DNA from: an uncultured Oscillospiraceae bacterium
GTDB lineage: Bacteria; Bacillota; Clostridia; Oscillospirales; Ruminococcaceae
DNA: 6,147 bases
Direction of reading: 5' to 3'
Assembly: GCA_904502045.1 (NCBI GenBank)
Contig: CAJGEB010000063.1
Span: forward strand, 1-6,147
This document shows, piece after piece, positions 1-4,912 of the stretch. A program made the translations under genes and the position numbers. The notes below the pieces were generated by a model, which saw nothing but the letters and a program-made list of their open reading frames with translations, did no database searches and was not told where the DNA came from. How positions within the stretch are numbered: position 1 is the first letter of the stretch; each line of letters begins with the position of its first letter.

Positions 1-29
1 GGCTTAAACCCAGTGTTTAAGCCGTTTTT
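1..29. terminator. Hairpin terminator at the left edge, probably for the tRNA operon
   Basis: A perfect 9-bp inverted repeat (GGCTTAAAC at 1-9, GTTTAAGCC at 15-23) encloses a 5-nt loop. On the plus strand it is followed by GTTTTT (24-29), so it can terminate a rightward transcript entering from outside the window. On the minus strand it starts 10 nt after the CCA end of tRNA-Trp, a typical position for the terminator of a tRNA operon, but the expected U-run there would lie beyond base 1 and cannot be seen. A bidirectional terminator is the simplest reading. Confidence 0.7.
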
Positions 30-33
30 ACTG

Positions 34-109
34 TGGCAGGGGCAGGAGGACTCGAACCCACGGCACGCGGTTTTGGAGACCGCTGCTCTACCTGCTGAGC
101 TATACCCCT
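34..109 (-). tRNA. tRNA-Trp (anticodon CCA)
   Basis: The reverse complement folds as a 76-nt tRNA including an encoded 3' CCA (34-36). The acceptor stem pairs AGGGGTA (103-109) with TGCCCCT (38-44), with one G-U pair, and the discriminator is G (37). The D arm contains TAGCTCAGCAGGTAGAGCA and the T arm has GGGTTCGAGTCC. The anticodon stem GCGGT/ACCGC closes the 7-nt loop CTCCAAA, giving anticodon CCA, which reads UGG (Trp); G73 fits bacterial tRNA-Trp. It lies 41 nt downstream of the CAU tRNA on the same strand and has no promoter of its own that I can see, so it is probably co-transcribed with it. Confidence 0.95.
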
Positions 110-135
110 AAAAAAAACGTTGCCTAAAATTCGGC

Positions 136-150
136 GTCGAGTTTCTCGAC
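136..150 (-). other. Small hairpin directly after the CCA end of the CAU tRNA
   Basis: GTCGAG and CTCGAC form a perfect 6-bp stem with a 3-nt loop. The hairpin abuts the CCA terminus of the upstream tRNA with no spacer and sits inside the larger leader/trailer repeat. No U-run follows it directly, so it is not a simple terminator. It may affect 3'-end maturation of the tRNA, where a nuclease must cut at or after the CCA. Confidence 0.5.
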
Positions 151-227
151 TGGTGGGCCTTCAGGGACTCGAACCCCGGACCAACCGGTTATGAGCCGGT
201 TGCTCTAACCAACTGAGCTAAAGGCCC
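151..227 (-). tRNA. tRNA with CAU anticodon, probably tRNA-Ile2 (alternatively elongator tRNA-Met)
   Basis: A 77-nt cloverleaf with encoded CCA (151-153) and discriminator A. The acceptor stem pairs GGGCCTT (221-227) with AAGGCCC (155-161); the anticodon stem ACCGG/CCGGT closes the loop CTCATAA. The CAU anticodon could mean elongator Met or, after C34 is modified to lysidine by TilS, Ile reading AUA. The acceptor pairs C4-G69 and C5-G68 match what is known of TilS substrates. The D arm and anticodon region (TTTAGCTCAGTTGGTTAGAG, GGCTCATAACC) closely resemble Bacillus tRNA-Ile2 as I remember it. It lacks the features of initiator tRNA, such as an unpaired 1-72 position. Automated annotation may well label it Met. 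Confidence 0.85.
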
Positions 228-248
228 TTAATTTAAGGCAACGCGCAT

Positions 249-277
249 ATTATATCATACCTCTTTATAAATTTCAA
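249..277 (-). promoter_or_regulatory. Sigma-A promoter of the tRNA operon
   Basis: Read on the minus strand: a -35 box TTGAAA (272-277), a 17-bp spacer (255-271), and a perfect -10 box TATAAT (249-254) preceded by TGA, an extended -10 element. Transcription should start near 241-243, about 15 nt upstream of the mature 5' end of the CAU tRNA. This is one of the two strongest promoters in the window, as expected for stable RNA. Its -35 lies only 26 nt beyond the radC stop codon. Confidence 0.88.
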
Positions 278-303
278 GAGCATTTTAAAAATTTTTTTAT
301 TTT

Positions 304-1008
304 TTAATCAGAGAACATAAATGCTCCCGATTGGGCGAGGGAAACGTACATATTATTACCCACGATTATATGGTCGAGCATATCGACTCCGACTAATTTA
401 AGGCGTCTGCGCAGTTCGACAGTAGACGCGATATCGTCACTTGACGGCGACGGGTATCCCAAAGGATGATTGTGCGATAATATTACTGAGCCTGCATTTT
501 CGCGTATGGCTATCTCTATTATTTTTCTTGCAGATATTTCCGTACCCATCGCACTGCCTCTGGACATCTCACTGCAAGAAAGCATCTTCATTGTGTTATC
601 AAAGCACAACAAATACACTACCTCTTCTTTTTCGCCTATGTATTTACATTTTAAATACTCGCCTATCTTTTCAGTCGTATTCAGAAGGGTTCCGGGAGAG
701 TTTTTCTGTGTTGTGTACTCCTTGAACATTTCTCTGAAAAATTTTATAAAAGTAACCGTTTCCGTACCGACTCCCGAAACACTTTGCAGCTCGTTCGGAT
801 CCGCATCGAGTATCTTTGCCACCGACCCGAACTTATTATACAAATCATGTGCTATTTCGTTTGTATCCACTCTCGGTCTTGCATAATAAAGCAGTAATTC
901 CACCATCTCATGCGGTTCAAAGGCTTTAAGTCCGTTTCTTCTGAATTTTTCTTTCATTCTGTACCTATGTTTAGCATGAGGATTATCCTTTTTATTACTC
1001 TTCCCCAT
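304..1008 (-). CDS. radC: RadC family protein (JAMM/MPN+ domain)
   Basis: A 234-residue protein, close to the usual RadC length. The N-terminal half is the UPF0758 region with a helix-hairpin-helix motif around residues 72-90 (SVSGVG). The C-terminal half is a JAB/MPN domain whose metal-binding JAMM signature is visible: H179-x-H181-P followed by D192 (HxHx10D spacing), with S178 before it. A tyrosine replaces the usual aspartate in the GDP segment after HNHP. Despite its historical name, the biochemical role of RadC is unclear; RecA-linked repair was originally proposed but is disputed. The ATG at 1006-1008 lies inside the end of murC, overlapping it by 14 nt, with GAGGAAG just upstream within the murC coding sequence, which suggests coupled translation. 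The stop is TAA. No GC-rich terminator follows, so transcription may run into the tRNA operon. Confidence 0.93.
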   Translation of the reverse strand: MGKSNKKDNPHAKHRYRMKEKFRRNGLKAFEPHEMVELLLYYARPRVDTNEIAHDLYNKFGSVAKILDADPNELQSVSGVGTETVTFIKFFREMFKEYTTQKNSPGTLLNTTEKIGEYLKCKYIGEKEEVVYLLCFDNTMKMLSCSEMSRGSAMGTEISARKIIEIAIRENAGSVILSHNHPLGYPSPSSDDIASTVELRRRLKLVGVDMLDHIIVGNNMYVSLAQSGAFMFSD

Positions 1009-2398
1009 ACATCTTCCTCATTTTCTCAACCATAATATCTGCACATTTATACACGTCTCCGCATCCGAGAGTAATTACAAGGTCCCCGCTCTGCGCATTT
1101 TCCACGACATACTGTGCTATCTCTTCAAAATCCTCAAACAGTACCGCTCCGTCGAGCTCTTTGCGCAGATCCTCGGAATATATATTGTAAGTGTTTTTTT
1201 CTCTGGAACCCATTATCTCGGTGAGTACTACCTTATCCGCGATGGAAAGCGATTTTACAAATCCGTCGAAAAGCATCGCCGTGCGGGAATAGGTAAACGG
1301 CTGAAATACCGCCCATACCCTTTTATATCCGAGCTCCTTTGCCATGCTGAGCGTAACCTCAAGTTCCTTGGGATTATGCGCATAATCGTCTGCGATAGTA
1401 ACTCCGCCCACATCGGAAAGTATCTCAAATCTTCTCTTTGTTCCGTAAAACTGTTTGAGTCCCGTAGCGAGAGAATCGGGACTTGCACCCACCTCAAGCG
1501 CTGACACGCAAGCCGCTACTGCATTTAAAATGTTGTACTCACCCGGAATATTCAGAGATATTTTCGCAACTTCATTTTTACCCTGCATTAACGTAAACTC
1601 ACTCTTTTTGCCCGCTTTATAGTCAATTTCTGCAGGGTAATAGTCATTTTTCTCAGACCATCCGAACGTTACTATCTTTTTACCCTCATTTTTCGCATTT
1701 TCTACCGCTTTGAGCGCATTTTCATCGTCACCGTTTACGACTACGCATCCGCTTGCAAGGGACGCAAATTTGCTGAAGGAGCTTACTATATTTTCAAGGG
1801 TACCGAAATAATCAAGATGATCCTCTTCCACGTTGAGTATGAGAGAAACGTAAGGGTGCAGCTTAAGGAAGGTATCCACAAACTCGCACGCCTCGCATAC
1901 CATTACCTCTCCCGTTCCCACTCTGCCGCTTCCGCCGATACTCTTCAGCTTTCCGCCGAGAACTACCGTCGGATCTATCCCCGCACTGAGTAATATCTGG
2001 GTTATCATTGCGGTAGTGGTGGTCTTTCCGTGGGTACCCGACACGCACACCGCCTCGGAATACGCCGCACTCACAGCACCCAAAAGCTCCGAACGCTCTA
2101 TCGCAGGAGCCTTCCCCGCCTTCGCCGCCATAAGCTCAACGTTATCAGGCAGTATCGCCGCGGTATACACTATAAGATCCGCACCCTTTATATTGTCGGC
2201 GCTGTGTCCCATATATACCGTAATACCCATTTTTCTTTCTATTTTTATCGTTTCGGTTTCATTATTATCCGATCCCGTAATATAAAATCCGTGTGCATGA
2301 AGTATCTGCACAAGCGGGAACATTCCCGAACCGCCTATTCCTATAAAATGTATATGCTTCTTTCCCTCTAAAACAGATCCGGTAACTATATTTCCCAT
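995..2398 (-). CDS. murC: UDP-N-acetylmuramate--L-alanine ligase MurC
   Basis: A 467-residue cytoplasmic Mur ligase, full length for MurC (about 450-470). It catalyses ATP-dependent addition of L-alanine to UDP-MurNAc, the first step of peptide-stem assembly in peptidoglycan synthesis. The N-terminal Rossmann-like domain has GIGGSGM (20-26). The central ATPase domain has the P-loop GTHGKTTT (121-128), EACEF (169-173) and NVEEDHLDYFG (189-199). PGEYNILNA (285-293) and DDYAHNPKE (337-345) follow. The C-terminal domain carries FQPFTYSRT (365-373), where many MurCs have FQPHTYSRT, and GCGDVY (445-450). The ATG at 2396-2398 is the only in-frame start before the first conserved motif; AAGGAG (2412-2417) lies 13 nt upstream, slightly far. 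It overlaps radC by 14 nt and is divergent from spoVG. Confidence 0.98.
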   Translation of the reverse strand: MGNIVTGSVLEGKKHIHFIGIGGSGMFPLVQILHAHGFYITGSDNNETETIKIERKMGITVYMGHSADNIKGADLIVYTAAILPDNVELMAAKAGKAPAIERSELLGAVSAAYSEAVCVSGTHGKTTTTAMITQILLSAGIDPTVVLGGKLKSIGGSGRVGTGEVMVCEACEFVDTFLKLHPYVSLILNVEEDHLDYFGTLENIVSSFSKFASLASGCVVVNGDDENALKAVENAKNEGKKIVTFGWSEKNDYYPAEIDYKAGKKSEFTLMQGKNEVAKISLNIPGEYNILNAVAACVSALEVGASPDSLATGLKQFYGTKRRFEILSDVGGVTIADDYAHNPKELEVTLSMAKELGYKRVWAVFQPFTYSRTAMLFDGFVKSLSIADKVVLTEIMGSREKNTYNIYSEDLRKELDGAVLFEDFEEIAQYVVENAQSGDLVITLGCGDVYKCADIMVEKMRKMYGEE

Positions 2399-2445
2399 AT
2401 TATGCTTACAGCTCCTTTTCAGAACAATTTCTATCGGCTTTTTAT

Positions 2446-2451
2446 ATTATA
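2446..2451 (-). promoter_or_regulatory. Putative -10 box of the murC-radC promoter
   Basis: The minus strand has a perfect TATAAT that would place transcription initiation about 40 nt upstream of the murC ATG. The best -35 candidates at 16-18 bp spacing (within 2468-2475) match the sigma-A consensus poorly, and this position overlaps the palindrome TAAGCGCTTA. The promoter may be weak or depend on an activator, or the match may be chance in AT-rich DNA. Confidence 0.5.
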
Positions 2452-2469
2452 TTCCTGTTTTCATAAAAA

Positions 2470-2479
2470 TAAGCGCTTA
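2470..2479. repeat. 10-bp perfect palindrome TAAGCGCTTA in the murC-spoVG gap
   Basis: TAAGCGCTTA is a perfect palindrome between the two divergent genes, placed where the -35 region of the murC promoter would be (its -10 box is at 2446-2451). A dyad at this position could be an operator, but a 10-bp palindrome can also occur by chance, and no second copy is seen in the window. Confidence 0.35.
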
Positions 2480-2481
2480 AT

Positions 2482-2495
2482 ATTTTTATAAAAAT
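2482..2495. repeat. 14-bp AT-only palindrome in the murC-spoVG gap
   Basis: ATTTTTATAAAAAT reads identically on both strands. It starts 3 bp after the TAAGCGCTTA palindrome, in the middle of the divergent intergenic region. It could be a protein binding site, a curved A-tract element, or simply low-complexity sequence. Confidence 0.35.
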
Positions 2496-2560
2496 GAATA
2501 TCTGCTCCGAAATCAAAAATAATACCCACATAGACTTTTTTTACGGAGGAACAGACCTTT

Positions 2561-2857
2561 ATGGAAATAACAGATGTAAAAATCAGGCGTATCTTTTCCG
2601 ACACTAAACTCAAAGCACTTGTATCAATAACTATTGACGGGGAGCTCGCTCTGCACGATATAAAGCTCATTCAGGGATCCGACCGTCTTTTTGTAGCGAT
2701 GCCCAGCCGCAAGGACGATTCCGGCTCCTACCGCGACATCGTCCACCCCATTGCCGCATCCGCACGCCACAAGCTCGAAGCCGCGATCTTCTCCGCCTAT
2801 TCTCAATATATCGACTCCGACTCAGAGCAGCTTTCTCCCTCCGAAGAACTGATGTAG
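2561..2857 (+). CDS. spoVG: Septation/sporulation regulator SpoVG
   Basis: A 98-residue SpoVG family protein, full length for the family. It keeps the family landmarks: the start MEITDVKIRRI, then HDIKLI (32-37), LFVAMPSRK (43-51) and RDIVHPI (58-64). The acidic, serine-rich C-terminal tail (84-98) is variable in the family. SpoVG proteins are small cytoplasmic nucleic-acid-binding regulators; in Bacillus SpoVG affects asymmetric septation and spore cortex formation, and in other Firmicutes it affects cell-envelope and virulence genes. The ATG is supported by GGAGGA (2545-2550), 10 nt upstream. It is transcribed alone, divergent from murC and ended by a strong terminator at 2956. I could not find a convincing promoter; the sigma-H type seen in Bacillus is not evident. 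Confidence 0.96.
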   Translation: MEITDVKIRRIFSDTKLKALVSITIDGELALHDIKLIQGSDRLFVAMPSRKDDSGSYRDIVHPIAASARHKLEAAIFSAYSQYIDSDSEQLSPSEELM

Positions 2858-2942
2858 CTCCCCTGCCGTTTTCGCTCTTCCCCATACTATATTTTATATT
2901 ATCTGATTTCCAAAATCAATATCCCCCTTCCTCTTTTATTTT

Positions 2943-2971
2943 CACCTTTTATTTTAAGACTTCATAAAATA
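2943..2971 (+). promoter_or_regulatory. Possible sigma-K-type promoter upstream of dpaA
   Basis: CACC (2943-2946), a 16-nt spacer, then CATAAAATA (2963-2971) match the mother-cell sigma-K consensus (mACm, N16, CATAnnnTA) at every specified position and the exact spacing. Transcription would start about 40 nt before the dpaA ATG. In Bacillus subtilis the spoVF genes for dipicolinate synthase are known to be sigma-K controlled, so this is where such a promoter would be expected. The -10 part lies inside the spoVG terminator hairpin. CATA-type sequences are common in AT-rich DNA, so this remains an inference. Confidence 0.5.
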
Positions 2972-2986
2972 TTATGAAGTCTTTTT
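2956..2986 (+). terminator. Intrinsic terminator of spoVG
   Basis: A perfect 12-bp stem (AAGACTTCATAA at 2956-2967 with TTATGAAGTCTT at 2972-2983) has a 4-nt loop and is followed by more T residues, giving a T-run over 2982-2986. It lies about 100 nt after the spoVG stop and about 40 nt before dpaA, so it separates the two genes transcriptionally. The A residues on its left side could give weak terminator activity in the other direction. Confidence 0.85.
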
Positions 2987-3022
2987 CAGTTTGAAATTTT
3001 AAATTATGAAAGGGAAATCCGT

Positions 3023-3925
3023 ATGCTTTTAAAAAATCACGTTTTTTCCGTCGTCGGAGGAGATCTCCGTCACGCGCACTTAGCAAATTCCTTGGCTGAT
3101 TTGGGTTGCAAGGTATTCGGTCTTTTCTTCGACCTCGATGCGTATATTTCAGATTCGGTAATCAAAACCGCCGACATGGAAAAAGCATTCGCAGAAAGCG
3201 ATGTGATAATACTCCCGCTCCCGACTACTCTCGACAACACTACTCTAAACTCCTCAATGAGCTCCGAAATTATAAAATTAGAGGAACTATTCAGCAGTAT
3301 CCCCTGCGGCACTTGTGTGCTCGGCGGAATGATAACTCCCGAATTGTCAGCTCTCGGCGCAAAATACGGAGTGGTGATAACCGACTACTTTGAACGCGAG
3401 GAGTTTAAAATACTTAACGCAATTCCCACAGCCGAGGGAGCAGTAGCACTTGCTATGGAGGAGCTGCCCTGCACAATTTTCGAACGCCCCTGCGCCGTAA
3501 TCGGCTGCGGAAGGACGGGTAGAGCTATTTCGCGGCTCCTTCACTCAATGGGAGCCGATGTTTTTACTTTTGCACGTAAACAAAGCGACCTCGCTTGGAT
3601 TCGCAGCTGCGGCTGCCATGCCGTTCATCTTTCCGCGCTCCCTCTGTCAGCCGACCGATTCGACCTCATTATTAACACCGCTCCCGCACAACTGCTTTGC
3701 GAGGAGATACTCACAAAACTAAAACGCGACTGCCTCGTTATAGACATCTCCTCAAAGCCCGGCGGAGTCGATTTCGAAACCGCAAAGCAGCTCGGTATCC
3801 GCACGATATGGGCGCTTTCACTACCCGGAAAAGCGGCTCCGCTTACCGCAGGAGAAATTATAAAGGATACCGTTATAAATATTATCTCGGAGCTCGAACA
3901 GCAGCATTCCTCGGCACTTTGTTGA
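3023..3925 (+). CDS. dpaA: Dipicolinate synthase subunit A (SpoVFA/DpaA)
   Basis: A 300-residue protein matching the full length of dipicolinate synthase subunit A. With subunit B it makes dipicolinic acid from a lysine-pathway intermediate in the mother cell; the product loads the spore core with Ca-DPA and supports heat resistance. The N-terminal domain begins with GGDLRH (12-17). The highly conserved DYFEREEFKILNAIPTAEG lies at 121-139. A Rossmann NAD(P)-binding domain follows with GCGRTG (161-166), ARK (184-186), SSKPGGVDF (243-251) and LPGKAAPLTAG (267-277). The ATG has AAGGG (3010-3014) 8 nt upstream. The partner gene dpaB, commonly next in the operon, is absent here: a terminator and a different gene follow. 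A possible sigma-K promoter lies upstream. Confidence 0.95.
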   Translation: MLLKNHVFSVVGGDLRHAHLANSLADLGCKVFGLFFDLDAYISDSVIKTADMEKAFAESDVIILPLPTTLDNTTLNSSMSSEIIKLEELFSSIPCGTCVLGGMITPELSALGAKYGVVITDYFEREEFKILNAIPTAEGAVALAMEELPCTIFERPCAVIGCGRTGRAISRLLHSMGADVFTFARKQSDLAWIRSCGCHAVHLSALPLSADRFDLIINTAPAQLLCEEILTKLKRDCLVIDISSKPGGVDFETAKQLGIRTIWALSLPGKAAPLTAGEIIKDTVINIISELEQQHSSALC

Positions 3926-3958
3926 CACTGCTGTTTCCCATTTGTAAAAATTCTTCTC

Positions 3959-3995
3959 AAAAGCTCTTTTCTATTGATTTTGAAGGAGCTTTTTT
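3959..3995 (+). terminator. Intrinsic terminator of dpaA
   Basis: AAAAGCTC (3959-3966) pairs with GAGCTTTT (3986-3993). The stem can be extended inward by a T-G and two T-A pairs, and it ends in a run of six T (3990-3995). The loop is long because it contains the -35 box of the next promoter. It lies 33 nt after the dpaA stop, so dpaA is probably monocistronic. Confidence 0.72.
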
Positions 3996-4002
3996 GTATA
4001 AT
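3974..4002 (+). promoter_or_regulatory. Sigma-A promoter of the RpiR regulator gene
   Basis: TTGATT (3974-3979), a 17-bp spacer, then a perfect TATAAT (3997-4002). Transcription should begin near 4009, giving a leader of about 35 nt before the TTG start at 4043. The -35 box sits in the loop of the dpaA terminator and the T-run overlaps the spacer, so transcription through dpaA could interfere with this promoter. Confidence 0.82.
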
Positions 4003-4042
4003 AATGGTTAATTATAACATTAAAGGTATGGGAGGACTGAGC

Positions 4043-4912
4043 TTGAATCTCGATTTGTTGTCTGAAATAGAAAAAAAGCTGCCCGAGCTTTCGAAGGGAC
4101 AGCGAAATATTGCTCAGTACATCGTCGCCCATTATGACAAAGCGGCGTTTATGACCGCGTCAAAGCTCGGCGATACCATCGGAGTCAGCGAATCAACGGT
4201 AGTACGCTTTGCCGTTGAGCTAGGATTTCAAGGCTACCCCCATTTTCAGCGTTCCCTGCAGGAGATGATACGCAACAAGCTGACCTCGGTGCAGCGTATC
4301 GAGGTTTCCAACTCCCAGCTCGGAGCCTCTGACCTCTTAACCAAGGTATTATCTATGGATATAGATAAGATACGCCGTACCCTTGACGATATCTCAAGAG
4401 ATGCCTTTAACGATGCCGTGGAAAGTATTATTTCCGCTGAAAATATATATGTTCTCGGAGTAAGGAGCTCCTTTTCTCTTGCGTCGTTTCTCTCCTTTTA
4501 CTTAAACCATATCTTCAAAAACGTACGCAACATCGCTACCAACAGCGTAAGCGAGGTGTTTGAGCAGATAATGCATATCGGAAAAGGAGATGTACTTATC
4601 TCAATTACCTTCCCGCGATACTCTCAGCGTACCGTTAAAGCCGCGAAATATGCCTGCGGCCGCGGTGCAAAGGTAATATCAATAACCGATTCGGCCGATT
4701 CCCCGATTGCAGAGTTTTCCGATACTCTTTTACTCGCGCGCAGTGATATGGCTTCATTCGTCGATTCATTAGTCGCGCCCCTCAGCCTCATCAACGCCCT
4801 CATCGTCGCCATCGGACTTAAAAATAAGCAATCCACCTCGGACTCCCTCGAACGCCTTGAGCAGATTTGGGACGAGTACGGTGTATATCAAAAAAACGAG
4901 GAGAATTCCTGA
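4043..4912 (+). CDS. MurR/RpiR family transcriptional regulator
   Basis: A 289-residue regulator with an N-terminal RpiR-type helix-turn-helix domain (about 1-77; recognition region TASKLGDTIGVSESTVVRFA at 38-57) and a C-terminal SIS phosphosugar-binding domain (about 130-260; AENIYVLG at 132-139, GDVLISITFPRYS at 182-194, AKVISITDS at 209-217). Family members sense sugar phosphates or amino-sugar phosphates; the ligand here cannot be told. I chose the TTG at 4043 because GGGAGGA (4030-4036) lies 6 nt upstream and the family begins close to this point. The same frame is open from 3974, but those upstream codons cover the promoter: the ATG at 4004 lies before the expected transcription start, and the ATG at 4028 has poor Shine-Dalgarno spacing. 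The stop codon overlaps the next start (TGATG). Being coupled to a flavoprotein suggests joint expression. Confidence 0.92.
   Translation: MNLDLLSEIEKKLPELSKGQRNIAQYIVAHYDKAAFMTASKLGDTIGVSESTVVRFAVELGFQGYPHFQRSLQEMIRNKLTSVQRIEVSNSQLGASDLLTKVLSMDIDKIRRTLDDISRDAFNDAVESIISAENIYVLGVRSSFSLASFLSFYLNHIFKNVRNIATNSVSEVFEQIMHIGKGDVLISITFPRYSQRTVKAAKYACGRGAKVISITDSADSPIAEFSDTLLLARSDMASFVDSLVAPLSLINALIVAIGLKNKQSTSDSLERLEQIWDEYGVYQKNEENS

Larger units (their letters stand above)
118..243 (-). repeat. Inverted repeat pairing leader and trailer of the CAU tRNA
   Basis: CGTTGCCTTAAAT (reverse complement of 231-243) and ATTTTAGGCAACG (reverse complement of 118-130) are complementary at 12 of 13 positions, including 8 consecutive pairs at the outer end. 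They lie on either side of tRNA-Ile2, so the primary transcript could form an external stem enclosing the whole pre-tRNA. Eight U residues (110-117) immediately follow the 3' arm. The 5' arm begins about where transcription should start from the promoter at 249-277. The function is inferred: a processing stem or a terminator-like element. Confidence 0.6.

Noticed and set aside
365..373. MurC FQPFTYSRT (residues 365-373 of the protein; numbers here are residues, not bases) has F where many MurCs have H
   Set aside because: All other catalytic motifs are intact and I recall similar F-containing versions in clostridial MurC, so it is probably lineage variation, not loss of function.
441..886. 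Plus-strand open frames across radC
   Set aside because: They lie opposite a clear radC coding sequence, have no recognisable domain and no good ribosome binding site.
2016..2371. Two plus-strand open frames across the 5' part of murC
   Set aside because: They are antisense to conserved MurC motifs including the P-loop; no family resemblance or translation signal.
2483..2500. Sigma-H promoter for spoVG (GAAT at 2496-2499 as -10)
   Set aside because: No AGGA-type -35 element lies at the required distance, so the match is not supported.
2883..2891. Second CATAnnnTA element (CATACTATA) as a sigma-K promoter
   Set aside because: The expected -35 position (2863-2866) reads CTGC, with no AC core, and it lies on the spoVG side of the terminator.
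2904..2918. Small inverted repeat TGATTT/AAATCA after spoVG
   Set aside because: Only 6 weak pairs with no T-run; a much better terminator follows at 2956.
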